The position numbers were made by a program, and so were the translations under genes. Positions 14,589 through 23,427 of a stretch of 33,823 nt of DNA are shown here, one piece after another. The notes under the pieces were generated by a model that was given only the letters and a program-made list of their open reading frames with translations, did no database searches and was not told the DNA's origin. Position 1 is the first letter of the stretch; every line of letters begins with the position of its first letter. This DNA comes from Hyphomicrobiales bacterium (GTDB lineage: Bacteria > Pseudomonadota > Alphaproteobacteria > Rhizobiales > Xanthobacteraceae): positions 1 to 33,823 of the forward strand of contig JAGXAC010000018.1 of NCBI GenBank assembly GCA_019075925.1, written 5' to 3'.

Positions 14589-15901
14589 CGGTTTGCTCCG
14601 GTTTTTTCAATGCGACTTGGTTGCAGCGAAGCAGGAGCCGCAGGATAGGGCGGCGGCCGGTCGCTGAATGCGTTGGCGCCGCGGCCTTGTTCGACGCCGG
14701 TTTTAAACAGCGCGCCCATATATTTGGGATCGAACGCGCCGGCACTCGGCGCGTGGAAGCTTGTCGGAATCGTCGCGATGTTGAAATTGATGCCGCTTCG
14801 CTTGGCCGCGAGATAGGCGCGGTCGATCATCAGCCGCGTATCCACCGGCACCGCCATGTCGATCGATTGGGTCAGGATCGTGGGGGCGAAACGGTCGACG
14901 ACCTTGAAGTTCGGTTGCAGGCCCGTATTGACGACGACATAAAGCGCGGTCGCCGGCAGATGATATTGACTAGTCGCTCCCATCAGCGCCGCCGGCGCGA
15001 CGAAGAATTGGCCACCAAGGCCGCCGTCCACATGCATTTCGGTAAAATGTTTGCCGTTCGCTTCGACGTTGATCATCACCGGCGGGAAGCCGCCCGGCAC
15101 CGAAGCGGAGGCCAGCAGAATGCTGCAAAACAGCTTGGTTGCTCGCTCGCCGCCATGCGCGGCAATGGCGCCCATATTCCAGACCACCGAACGTTCGGTG
15201 TCGAGGTTGGTGGTTACGACAAACAGCCGCCGGCCGGCGCGGTGCGCGGCGGCAACATCCGCCATCAGCTCCGGCGTGATCTGCTTGGCGATAAAATCCC
15301 GCAGCGGCCAGGAATTGACGAAGCTCTCGCCGGTCGAGCTGCCGGCCTCAAAAATATCCGCGGCGGAAACCTGCGTGTAGGCCTTGCGCAGCTGCTCGTC
15401 GTAGCGCGGTCCGGCAAAAATAAATGGCGCCATCAGCGCCCCGGTAGAGACCCCGGTTACCACCTGATAGTCGGGACGTTTGCCGGCGGCAGTCAGTCCC
15501 GTCATCAAACCGGCGCCGAATGCGCCGTCGGAGCCGCCGCTGGAGAGAATGAGCCAAGGGCCGGGCTGCGCGGGAAGAGCGTTGGCGTAGTCGGTTTCCG
15601 AATCCGCCCAGAAGCGGGCATCGGGAATACCGGGGACTGCTGCTGCCGCATCTTCGGCCGCGGTAAACGGAATGCGCGGCGGCAGTTGTTTCGATGTGGA
15701 TGGCGCCGGGCCTGGGGCAGCGGGCTTCGTATGTCCGGTGGCCGTGCCGCCGCGCTTGGCGCGCGGTTGGCTATTGACTGCCTGGGCTTGCGCCGCGCCG
15801 GAGGCGTAGGGGAGCTCGGGCGACAGCAGTAACGAGGCCGCCAGCAGCGCGCCGGCGGCACCAATGATGGATCGCATCCGTAGGGAGATGGCGTTATTCA
15901 T
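14585..15901 (-). CDS. Patatin-like phospholipase, exported
   Basis: This 438-residue protein has an N-terminal hydrophobic signal or anchor (MRSIIGAAGALLAASLLLS), a Pro/Ala/Lys-rich linker, and a patatin domain. That domain shows the oxyanion loop SSGGSDGAFGAG (about residues 120-131), nucleophile motif GVSTG (S152) and catalytic DGG (D292), the complete Ser-Asp dyad of lipid acyl hydrolases. It should act in the periplasm or at the membrane on lipids. The track start at 16117 adds 72 residues with no coding character, so ATG 15901 is preferred, though its Shine-Dalgarno is weak. It lies upstream of, and coupled to, the small secreted protein. Confidence 0.8.
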   Translation of the reverse strand: MNNAISLRMRSIIGAAGALLAASLLLSPELPYASGAAQAQAVNSQPRAKRGGTATGHTKPAAPGPAPSTSKQLPPRIPFTAAEDAAAAVPGIPDARFWADSETDYANALPAQPGPWLILSSGGSDGAFGAGLMTGLTAAGKRPDYQVVTGVSTGALMAPFIFAGPRYDEQLRKAYTQVSAADIFEAGSSTGESFVNSWPLRDFIAKQITPELMADVAAAHRAGRRLFVVTTNLDTERSVVWNMGAIAAHGGERATKLFCSILLASASVPGGFPPVMINVEANGKHFTEMHVDGGLGGQFFVAPAALMGATSQYHLPATALYVVVNTGLQPNFKVVDRFAPTILTQSIDMAVPVDTRLMIDRAYLAAKRSGINFNIATIPTSFHAPSAGAFDPKYMGALFKTGVEQGRGANAFSDRPPPYPAAPASLQPSRIEKTGANR

Positions 15902-16085
15902 CCAGCAGAACCAGCAAGCCTCGATACCGCAATCCACAGCTATCGGCCGGCAAAAACGCACGTCAGGGGCAGATAGGCCTCGGCCGCGTAAAGTCAATCG
16001 TGCTGCGCCCAATACGCTGCCAACCCTAGGAATATGCGCCCAAATCCACAATCGGACTTTATTGCTTATCAACCATCTTGATAGC

Positions 16086-17021
16086 TCAGGCGTGTCGATC
16101 GGCGACGAAATGCGCACCCTCGATCAGGATCGCCGCGCTGGCGCCGAACGGCGCCAAGGCCTGCTCGGCTTCGGCGACCAGATCGCCCAATCGTGCCTTT
16201 GCTTTGGCGACTCCCAGCGCGCTCACCATGGTCGACTTGCCGGCGGCCGCGTCCTTGCCGGTCTGTTTGCCGACCATCGCGGTATCGCCTTCGAGATCGA
16301 GGAGATCGTCGGCGATCTGAAAGGCCTGGCCGACAGCCGATCCGTAGCGCTCGAGCGCGGTGCGTTGCGGCGCAGTCGCTGCGCCAAGCATGCCGCCGGC
16401 TTCACAGGCGAACCGCAGCAGCGCGCCGGTTTTCATGGCTTGCAGGATGCGTACCTCGTTTTCGCCCAGGCGCTGCGGCCCGGTGCCGGCGAAGCGGCCT
16501 TCGGCACCGAGATCGAGCATCTGCCCGCCGACCATGCCGCCAAGCCCGGCCGCGCGGGCAAGCGCGGCGACCAGTTCGACGCGGACGCCGGCATCGGGAT
16601 GGGTCTCGCGGCGCGACAGAATGTCGAAAGCGAAGGTCAATAGCCCATCGCCCGCCAGGATTGCGGTTGCTTCGTCGAATTTCTTGTGCGCAGTCGGCTG
16701 TCCGCGCCGCAAATCGTCGTTGTCCATGGCGGGCAAATCGTCATGGACCAGCGAATAGCAATGGACGCATTCGAGCGCGGCGCCCGCCATCAGCGGCTGT
16801 TGCCGCGGCACATCGAAAAGAGCGGCGCTCTCGACCACCAGGAACGGCCGGAAACGCTTGCCGCCGCCAAGGCTCGCGTAACGCATGGCTTCCATCAGCC
16901 GCGTCGGCCGGCCCATTTCGCCAGGCGCCGCGGCGGCCGCCAGCAGCCGATCGAGCAATAATTCGATATCTTTTGCCGTTGCATCGAGACGGGCGAGAAA
17001 AGCGCTATCTTTGCCGTTCAT
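16086..17021 (-). CDS. ispA: Farnesyl diphosphate synthase (polyprenyl synthetase)
   Basis: This 311-residue enzyme joins IPP and DMAPP/GPP into farnesyl diphosphate in the cytoplasm. The first aspartate-rich motif is DDLPAMD (94-100) and the second is DDLLD (238-242); GGGKRFRP and FQIADD are also present. The residues before the first motif (CVHCYSLVH) match the bacterial IspA pattern, which favours a C15 product over C20. It is divergent from hpnB, and FPP is the direct substrate of HpnD, so it is best seen as part of the hopanoid locus. Confidence 0.9.
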   Translation of the reverse strand: MNGKDSAFLARLDATAKDIELLLDRLLAAAAAPGEMGRPTRLMEAMRYASLGGGKRFRPFLVVESAALFDVPRQQPLMAGAALECVHCYSLVHDDLPAMDNDDLRRGQPTAHKKFDEATAILAGDGLLTFAFDILSRRETHPDAGVRVELVAALARAAGLGGMVGGQMLDLGAEGRFAGTGPQRLGENEVRILQAMKTGALLRFACEAGGMLGAATAPQRTALERYGSAVGQAFQIADDLLDLEGDTAMVGKQTGKDAAAGKSTMVSALGVAKAKARLGDLVAEAEQALAPFGASAAILIEGAHFVADRHA

Positions 17022-17050
17022 CGCTGATTTGCCTCGACACTTCCGTTGGC

Positions 17051-17105
17051 CCCAACAGGTGCTATCTCGTCATATAATTGGCAAGCCGGGCCGTCCACTG
17101 TTGGG
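17051..17105. promoter_or_regulatory. Candidate hpnB promoter with flanking inverted repeat
   Basis: A consensus TATAAT is at 17073-17078, 55 bases before the hpnB start. It lies between two halves of an 8-base inverted repeat: CCCAACAG (17051-17058) and CTGTTGGG (17098-17105). The left half belongs to a smaller dyad, GTTGG-CC-CCAAC (17045-17056). No convincing -35 was found at 16-18 bases. The region also has to serve the divergent ispA. Confidence 0.4.
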
Positions 17106-17132
17106 CCGCCCGGCTGCTACCAAAGGCTATCT

Positions 17133-18305
17133 GTGACGAACGAAGTTATAGGGTCAATGGCGCTGGTGATCTGGCTCTACTTGCTGGCCGGACGCGGTGG
17201 ATTCTGGCTGGCGGGGGAGCGCGACGAGGGGACCCCCGACCAGCCGCGGCGCTGGCCGGCAATTGCCGCCGTTATTCCGGCGCGCGACGAAGCCGACTGC
17301 GTGGGAGAGACCGTCGCTTCGCTCTTAGGCCAGGATTATTCCGGCACATTCACCATCATTTTGGTGGACGACCAAAGCCGCGACGGGACCGCGCAGGTCG
17401 CGCGAGACGCCGCCGCGGCGCTTGGCGCCGCCGAGCGCGTTCGCGTGCTGACGGGGCGGCCCTTGCCGGCCGGCTGGACCGGAAAGTTATGGGCGCAGCA
17501 TCAGGGCGTCGAAGCCGCCGAAGCGATGGCGCCGCAGCCGGATTACCTGCTTCTCACCGATGCCGATATCGTCTACGGGCCGGACTCACTCGCGGCGCTC
17601 GTCGCGCGGGCGTCTTCGCGCGGTACTGTGCTGACGTCGCTGATGGTGAAGCTGCGCTGCCGCAGTCTTGCCGAGCACGTTTTCGTTCCGGCCTTTATTT
17701 TCTTTTTCCAGATGCTCTATCCGTTCGGCTGGGCGAACGATCCGCGCCGCGCCACCGCGGCGGCAGCCGGCGGCTGCATGCTGGTGCGCCGAACTGCATT
17801 GAAAGCGGCGGGCGGCATGGCAGCGATACGCAATGCGCTGATCGACGACTGCGCGCTGGCCAAGAAACTAAAAGAGCACGGGCCGATCTGGATCGGCCTG
17901 ACCGATCGCGTCCACAGCCTGCGTGCCTATCCGGCCGTGGCCGACATCCGTCACATGGTTTCGCGCACCGCTTACGCGCAACTCAATTATTCGCCGCTGC
18001 AGCTTGCGGGTACCATCGCCGGTCTTGCGCTGACCTATCTTGCCCCCGTGCTGCTGGCGTTGTTCGCAACCGGTACCGCCGGTGTGCTCGGCATTGCCGT
18101 TTGGCTCATGATGGCGGTGGCCTTCCAGCCGACGCTGCGATTCTATCGCCTGTCCCCGCTCTGGGGACTGGCATTGCCGGCGATCGCCGCCGCCTATATG
18201 GCGTTCACGCTTGATTCCGCTTATCAGCATGCGCGCGGACGCGGCGGCATGTGGAAGGGCCGCGCCCAGGCTGATGTTCGCGATAACGTTTCGGAAGCAC
18301 GATGA
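17133..18305 (+). CDS. hpnB: Hopene-associated glycosyltransferase HpnB
   Basis: This 390-residue family 2 glycosyltransferase is membrane-attached. It has an N-terminal helix (IGSMALVIWLYLLAG), then the GT-A domain with AVIPARDEADCVGETVASLL, ILVDDQSRDGT and LTDADI, the DxD-type sugar-nucleotide site. Three more helices lie near the C terminus. HpnB is named for its constant place in hopanoid operons; its acceptor is not established. GTG 17133 with AAAGG upstream is chosen because it keeps the whole first helix; ATG 17157 is possible. The stop overlaps the hpnC start (ATGA), so it leads the hpnBCDE-shc operon. Confidence 0.88.
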   Translation: MTNEVIGSMALVIWLYLLAGRGGFWLAGERDEGTPDQPRRWPAIAAVIPARDEADCVGETVASLLGQDYSGTFTIILVDDQSRDGTAQVARDAAAALGAAERVRVLTGRPLPAGWTGKLWAQHQGVEAAEAMAPQPDYLLLTDADIVYGPDSLAALVARASSRGTVLTSLMVKLRCRSLAEHVFVPAFIFFFQMLYPFGWANDPRRATAAAAGGCMLVRRTALKAAGGMAAIRNALIDDCALAKKLKEHGPIWIGLTDRVHSLRAYPAVADIRHMVSRTAYAQLNYSPLQLAGTIAGLALTYLAPVLLALFATGTAGVLGIAVWLMMAVAFQPTLRFYRLSPLWGLALPAIAAAYMAFTLDSAYQHARGRGGMWKGRAQADVRDNVSEAR

Positions 18306-19207
18306 GTGAAGCAGGCATCGATGCCGGCGCCGACGCCGGCACCTGGCGGTCGGGCAAGGGACACCGGGATGAGAATTTCCCGGTCGCGTCATTCCTTATC
18401 CATCCGCGCCACCGTACCGCGATCCTGGCATTCTATAATTTCGTGCGCACCGCGGACGATATCGCCGATCATGCGACTCTGCCGCCGGCCGAAAAGCTTC
18501 GTTTGCTGGATCGGCTCGACGCCGGCCTCGTCGGTGCCGATGCCGAAGATCCGGCCGCGGTGCGGTTGCGCGCGGCGCTGGCCGAGCGAAATCTGTCGCC
18601 AAAGCATGCGCAAGACCTGCTCGCCGCCTTCAGGCTCGACGTCACCAAGCTGCGGTACAAGGATTGGGACGATCTGATCGGCTATTGCTCGTTGTCGGCG
18701 ATGCCGGTCGGCCGCTTCGTCTGCGACGTGCATGGCGAGAGCCGCGCCGTCTGGCCGGCGAACGACGCGCTATGCGCGGCGCTGCAGATCATCAATCATC
18801 TGCAAGATTGCAAGGACGACTATCGCAATCTCGACCGGGTCTATGTTCCGCAGGATGCGCTCGCAGCCGGCGGCGTCAACGTTGCGGCGCTCGGCGAACC
18901 GCAAGCATCGTCCGCATTGCTCGCGGTCCTGCATGGTCTCGCCGCGCGTACCGAGCGGCTACTCGCCGAAAGCGATGTGTTCGCGCTATTGATCGAGGAC
19001 CGGCGGCTCGCTCTGGAGGTTTCGGTCATCAACACCCTGGCGCACCGGCTGACCCGGCTGTTGATGGCGCGCGATCCGTTGCACGACCGTGTACACCTGC
19101 CGGTGCCCGCAGTCGCCGGCTGGACGCTTGCCGGCATCCTTAACGGCGCCGCGCGCCGATTGGGCCGGCGCTCTTCGACGACGACGCACAAGCCGCGGGG
19201 TGCGTGA
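18302..19207 (+). CDS. hpnC: Hydroxysqualene synthase HpnC
   Basis: This 301-residue protein is of the squalene/phytoene synthase fold. Visible motifs are RTADDIADH, SAMPVGRF and the second aspartate-rich NHLQDCKDDYRNLDR. By established work on this family HpnC converts presqualene diphosphate, made by HpnD, into hydroxysqualene. It overlaps hpnB by ATGA and ends directly against the hpnD start. Length and motifs are normal. Confidence 0.92.
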   Translation: MSEAGIDAGADAGTWRSGKGHRDENFPVASFLIHPRHRTAILAFYNFVRTADDIADHATLPPAEKLRLLDRLDAGLVGADAEDPAAVRLRAALAERNLSPKHAQDLLAAFRLDVTKLRYKDWDDLIGYCSLSAMPVGRFVCDVHGESRAVWPANDALCAALQIINHLQDCKDDYRNLDRVYVPQDALAAGGVNVAALGEPQASSALLAVLHGLAARTERLLAESDVFALLIEDRRLALEVSVINTLAHRLTRLLMARDPLHDRVHLPVPAVAGWTLAGILNGAARRLGRRSSTTTHKPRGA

Positions 19208-20029
19208 GTGACCACGTCGACGCCGGTGGCGCAAACCGCCTCCCGCAGCTCGTTCTATTTAGGCATGCGCATCCTGCCGCCCGCGCAGCGCGAGGCGATG
19301 TACGAAATCTATTCGTTCTGCCGGGCGGTCGATGACATCGCCGACGATCCCGGACCGCGCGAGCCGCGCCGCCGGCAATTGGCGCAATGGCGCGCGGATG
19401 TCGATGCGATCTACGCGGGGACGCCGCCGCCCGCGTTCGGCGGGCTGGCGCGCGCGGTGCACAGTTTCGATCTGCAACGCGAAGACCTGCATGCCATCAT
19501 CGACGGCATGGACATGGACGTGATCGCCGACATCCGGGCGCCTGACCGCGCGACGCTCGATCTTTATTGCGACCGCGTCGCCTGTGCGGTGGGCCGCCTG
19601 TCCGTGCGCGTGTTTGGCATGCCGCAGGACGCGGGTCGCGCGCTTGCGCATCATCTGGGCATGGCGTTGCAATTGACCAACATCCTGCGCGATCTCGATG
19701 AGGACGCGTCGCTCGGCCGGCTTTACTTGCCGCGCGAAGCCTTGCAGGCGCATGGCATCGCCGCCACCGACCCCGGAACGGTCTTGGCGCATCCGGCCCT
19801 CGCCAAGGTCTGTAACGAAATCGTCGTGCTTGCGGAGCAGAATTTTCGGAAAGCGCGCGAGATCATGGCGCAAAACTCGCGGCGCGTGGTGCGGGCGCCG
19901 CGCATCATGGGCGAGGGATATCACGTCATTCTCGAGGGCCTGGTTGCGCGCGGATTTGCGCCGCCGCGGCAACGGGTCAGGCTGCCGCGCGTGCGGCTTC
20001 TTTTCATTGTCTTGCGCAATCTGGTGTGA
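19208..20029 (+). CDS. hpnD: Presqualene diphosphate synthase HpnD
   Basis: This 273-residue protein of the squalene/phytoene synthase fold has SFCRAVDDIADD, YCDRVACAVG and QLTNILRDLDEDA. HpnD joins two farnesyl diphosphates head to head into presqualene diphosphate, the first committed step to squalene. The start is a GTG directly after the hpnC TGA with no gap, and the stop overlaps the hpnE start by one base (TGATG). The farnesyl diphosphate presumably comes from the divergent ispA. Confidence 0.92.
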   Translation: MTTSTPVAQTASRSSFYLGMRILPPAQREAMYEIYSFCRAVDDIADDPGPREPRRRQLAQWRADVDAIYAGTPPPAFGGLARAVHSFDLQREDLHAIIDGMDMDVIADIRAPDRATLDLYCDRVACAVGRLSVRVFGMPQDAGRALAHHLGMALQLTNILRDLDEDASLGRLYLPREALQAHGIAATDPGTVLAHPALAKVCNEIVVLAEQNFRKAREIMAQNSRRVVRAPRIMGEGYHVILEGLVARGFAPPRQRVRLPRVRLLFIVLRNLV

Positions 20030-21276
20030 TGAGCGGAACTGTTCACATCATCGGCGCCGGCCTTGCCGGTCTTTCCGCTGCGGTGCGGCTTTCGGCGCGC
20101 GGCCGGACTGTCGTCGTGCATGAGGCGACGGCGTTTGCCGGCGGCCGCTGCCGCTCCTACCACGACGCTTCGATCGGCATGACGATCGACAACGGCAATC
20201 ACCTGCTGCTGTCCGGCAATCGCGCCGCCCTCGATTATCTGCGCAGTCTAGGCGCCGAGGATCGGCTGGTCGGCCCGTCGAACGCGGAATTTTCGTTCGT
20301 CGATCTCGCCGGGGACCGGCGCTGGACCTTGCGTTTCAACGATGGGCGCATTCCCTTCTGGGTGCTGGATGCCAAGCGGCGAGTGCCGGATACCAACGTT
20401 CTCGATTATCTACCGCTGGCGCGGTTGCTGTGGGCCGGCCGGGGTAAAACTGTCGGCGAGGTCATCGCCTGCAAGGGCGTCCTGTATGACCGGCTGGTCG
20501 AGCCGCTCTTGCTGGCGGCGCTCAACATCGACGCGCCGCTCGGTGCGGCGCGGCTCGCCGGTGCGGTGATCCGCGAGACGCTCGCCTCCGGCGGACGCGC
20601 TTGCCGGCCGCTGATCGCGCGCGACGGATTGGGACCGACGCTGGTCGAGCCGGCGCTCGCCCACTTGAAGGCGCGCGGCGTCGAGGTGCACATGGAGCAC
20701 CAGCTCCGGTCGGTGCAGCTCGGCGCGGAGCGGGCGGAAGCTCTCGATTTCGGCCGCGAGACCCTCGAACTCGGCCGTAACGACACGGTGATCCTTGCCG
20801 TGCCACCCTACATTGCCGCTGGGCTGCTGCGCGAGCTTGTCGTGCCGACCGAGTTTCGCGCCATCGTCAATGCGCATTTCCGCATCGCACCGCCGGCGAC
20901 ACTGCCGCCGATCCTCGGTGTGCTCAACGCCACGGTGCAATGGATCTTCGCATTTCCGGGTCGGGTTTCGGTCACCGTCAGCGCCGGCGACCGGCTCATC
21001 GACGTGCCGCGCGAAGAACTTGCCAGGAAAATCTGGAGCGATGTCGCCCGCGCGAGCGGATTGCCGCCTGAATTGCCGCCGTGGCAGATCGTGCGCGAGC
21101 GGCGCGCGACTTTTGCCGCCACGCCCGCACAGGACGCGCGTCGGCCGGGCGCCGCCACCCGCTGGCATAATCTTGTTCTTGCCGGCGATTGGACGGACAC
21201 CGGGCTGCCCGCTACCATCGAAGGCGCGATTAGATCCGGCAACCGAGCCGCCGAAATTATTGCGAACCGGCCATGA
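20029..21276 (+). CDS. hpnE: Hydroxysqualene reductase HpnE (FAD-dependent)
   Basis: This 415-residue flavoprotein has an N-terminal Rossmann motif (HIIGAGLAGLSAAVRLSARG) and a C-terminal FAD contact (LVLAGDWTDTGLPATIEGAIRSG) as in phytoene desaturase-like oxidoreductases. HpnE reduces hydroxysqualene to squalene, finishing the HpnCDE route. The track start is a GTG at 20026; ATG 20029 is preferred and shares one base with the hpnD stop. The stop overlaps the shc start (ATGA). Confidence 0.92.
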   Translation: MSGTVHIIGAGLAGLSAAVRLSARGRTVVVHEATAFAGGRCRSYHDASIGMTIDNGNHLLLSGNRAALDYLRSLGAEDRLVGPSNAEFSFVDLAGDRRWTLRFNDGRIPFWVLDAKRRVPDTNVLDYLPLARLLWAGRGKTVGEVIACKGVLYDRLVEPLLLAALNIDAPLGAARLAGAVIRETLASGGRACRPLIARDGLGPTLVEPALAHLKARGVEVHMEHQLRSVQLGAERAEALDFGRETLELGRNDTVILAVPPYIAAGLLRELVVPTEFRAIVNAHFRIAPPATLPPILGVLNATVQWIFAFPGRVSVTVSAGDRLIDVPREELARKIWSDVARASGLPPELPPWQIVRERRATFAATPAQDARRPGAATRWHNLVLAGDWTDTGLPATIEGAIRSGNRAAEIIANRP

Positions 21277-23267
21277 TCGAAGACGCGTTACAACGACAAA
21301 ATCGCTCCCCGGAGCAGGCCGCGTCGGCGCGCTCGCCCGGTGAATCGCTCGACCGACATATCCATAAGGCGACGCAAGCGCTGCTCGCGCAGCAGCGTCC
21401 CGATGGTCATTGGGTATTCGAACTTGAAGCCGATTGCACCATTCCGGCCGAGTATGTGCTGCTGCGGCATTATCTCGGCGAGCCCGTCGATGCCGCGCTC
21501 GAAGCCAAGATCGCAGTCTATCTGCGCCGTACCCAAGGCGAGCACGGCGGCTGGCCGTTATTCCGCGACGGCGATCTCGACATCAGCGCGACGGTGAAGG
21601 CGTATTTCGCGCTCAAGATGATCGGCGATCCGATCGATGCCGTTCACATGCGGCGCGCACGCGAAGCCGTGCTGGCCCGCGGCGGCGCCGAGCGCGCCAA
21701 TGTCTTCACCCGCATCATGCTGGCGTTGTTCGGCTTTATTCCGTGGCGCGCGGTGCCGGTGATTCCGGTCGAGGTCATGCTGCTGCCGAAGTGGTTTCCG
21801 TTCCACCTCGACAAAATTTCCTATTGGAGCCGCACCGTCATCGTGCCGCTGTTGGTGCTGATGGTGAAGAAGCCGCGCGCGCACAACGCCAAGAACGTGC
21901 GCATCGACGAATTATTTGTGGCGCCGCCGCAGAGCATCGGCCCGACGCCGAAAGCGCCGCAGCAGAAGGCGTCGTGGTTCTGGTTTTTCCGCGGCGTGGA
22001 CAACGTTCTGCGCGCTGCGGAGCCGTCCTTTCCCACGCGAACGCGCCAGCGCGCCATCGACGCCGCGGTCGCCTGGGTGAGCGAAAGATTGAACGGCGAG
22101 GACGGTCTCGGCGCGATTTTTCCGGCGATGGCGAATTCGGTGATGATGTTCGCGGCGCTCGGTTATCCGGAAAATCACCCGCAGCGCGCCATCGCGCGCA
22201 AGTCGGTGGAGAAGCTCCTGGTCGTGCATGAGCACGAAGCCTATTGCCAGCCCTGCGTTTCGCCGATCTGGGATACCGGCCTGACCTGTCACGCGCTGCT
22301 GGAGGTCGGCGGTGAGAACGTGGAAGCGTCGGTCAAGCGCGGCCTCGATTGGCTGGTGCCGATGCAGGTGCTCGACGTGCGCGGCGACTGGATCGCGCGT
22401 CGCGGCGGCATCCGTCCCGGCGGCTGGGCGTTCCAATACGCCAACCCGCATTATCCCGACGTCGACGATACCGCCGTCGTCGCCATGGCGATGGATCGGG
22501 TGCAAAATCTGTCCGGCCGGCAGACCTATCGCGACAGCCTTGCGCGTGCGCGCGAATGGATTTTGGGAATGCAGAGTTCGAACGGCGCCTGGGGCGCGTT
22601 CGACGCCGACAATGAATATTATTATTTGAACAACATTCCGTTCGCCGATCACGGCGCGCTGCTCGACCCACCGACCGAGGATGTCACCGCGCGCTGCCTG
22701 TCGATGCTCGCGCAATTTGGCGAGACAGCGGAAAACAGCGCGGCGGTGGCGCGCGGCGTCGATTATCTACGGCGCACGCAGCTTGCCGAAGGAAGCTGGT
22801 TCGGCCGCTGGGGCATGAACTACATCTACGGCACCTGGTCGGTGTTGTGCGCGCTCAACATGGTGGGGATCGATCACCAGGCGCCGGAGATGCGCAAGGC
22901 GGTGGAATGGCTTGCCGCCATTCAGAACGCGGACGGCGGCTGGGGCGAAGACGGCGCAAGCTACAAGCTCGACTATCGCGGCTATGAACCGGCGCCGTCG
23001 ACTGCGTCACAGACCGCCTGGGCGCTCCTTGGCCTGATGGCGGCCGGCGCAATCGATCATCCGGCGGTCGTGCGCGGCATCGATTATCTGGCACGCAGCC
23101 AGGGTGCGGACGGCTTCTGGGACGAGCCTCGCTACACCGCGACCGGTTTCCCGCGCGTATTCTATCTGCGCTACCACGGCTATGCGAAATTCTTCCCGCT
23201 GTGGGCGATGGCGCGCTACCGCAACCTCAAACGCGGCAACGCCAAGAGCGTCGCGTGGGGGATGTAG
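21273..23267 (+). CDS. shc: Squalene-hopene cyclase
   Basis: This 664-residue cyclase (HpnF) folds squalene into the five-ring hopene or hopanol. The catalytic acid motif DVDD is at 396-399, and several QW repeats are present (QGEHGGW, QSSNGAW, QLAEGSW, QNADGGW, QGADGFW). A membrane-entry region rich in Trp, Phe and Pro lies around 145-180 (FIPWRAVPVIPVEVMLLPKW). Length is usual for the family. Last gene of the plus-strand hpn operon; HpnG, which often follows, is absent, and the next gene faces the opposite way. Confidence 0.96.
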   Translation: MIEDALQRQNRSPEQAASARSPGESLDRHIHKATQALLAQQRPDGHWVFELEADCTIPAEYVLLRHYLGEPVDAALEAKIAVYLRRTQGEHGGWPLFRDGDLDISATVKAYFALKMIGDPIDAVHMRRAREAVLARGGAERANVFTRIMLALFGFIPWRAVPVIPVEVMLLPKWFPFHLDKISYWSRTVIVPLLVLMVKKPRAHNAKNVRIDELFVAPPQSIGPTPKAPQQKASWFWFFRGVDNVLRAAEPSFPTRTRQRAIDAAVAWVSERLNGEDGLGAIFPAMANSVMMFAALGYPENHPQRAIARKSVEKLLVVHEHEAYCQPCVSPIWDTGLTCHALLEVGGENVEASVKRGLDWLVPMQVLDVRGDWIARRGGIRPGGWAFQYANPHYPDVDDTAVVAMAMDRVQNLSGRQTYRDSLARAREWILGMQSSNGAWGAFDADNEYYYLNNIPFADHGALLDPPTEDVTARCLSMLAQFGETAENSAAVARGVDYLRRTQLAEGSWFGRWGMNYIYGTWSVLCALNMVGIDHQAPEMRKAVEWLAAIQNADGGWGEDGASYKLDYRGYEPAPSTASQTAWALLGLMAAGAIDHPAVVRGIDYLARSQGADGFWDEPRYTATGFPRVFYLRYHGYAKFFPLWAMARYRNLKRGNAKSVAWGM

Positions 23268-23368
23268 CTACAAACCATTTCCGCTCCCTCTTGGGGGCGC
23301 CAGCCAGCTTAAACAGCTACTCGATCATGATGGCGACAGCGCAAACGCCCAACTTATTGGCCGGCTCA

Positions 23369-23384
23369 TTGCGCGGGCGCGCAA
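23369..23384. terminator. Palindrome between convergent shc and hpnH
   Basis: TTGCGCG-GG-CGCGCAA is a perfect inverted repeat inside the 160-base gap between the convergent shc and hpnH stops. It could end transcription from both sides, although the loop would be very short and no T-run is seen. Confidence 0.3.
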
Positions 23385-23427
23385 GCTCGCTTGAAGTTGA
23401 GATTCGCAGCCGGATGGTAAGAGCGAC

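Noticed and set aside
14540-15832. 430-residue plus-strand ORF
   Set aside because: It is antisense to the patatin gene, with Arg/Gly-rich composition typical of shadow frames in GC-rich DNA.
16068-16084. TATCAA-CCATC-TTGATA inverted repeat after ispA
   Set aside because: The stem is only six mostly AT pairs and no T-run is present, so a terminator call is not supported.
17078-18214. 378-residue ORF in another frame of hpnB
   Set aside because: The composition is Arg/Ala-rich without motifs; the GT2 motifs are in the hpnB frame.
21400-23150. Repeated QW-like stretches that look like tandem repeats
   Set aside because: They are the normal protein repeats of squalene-hopene cyclase, not DNA repeats.
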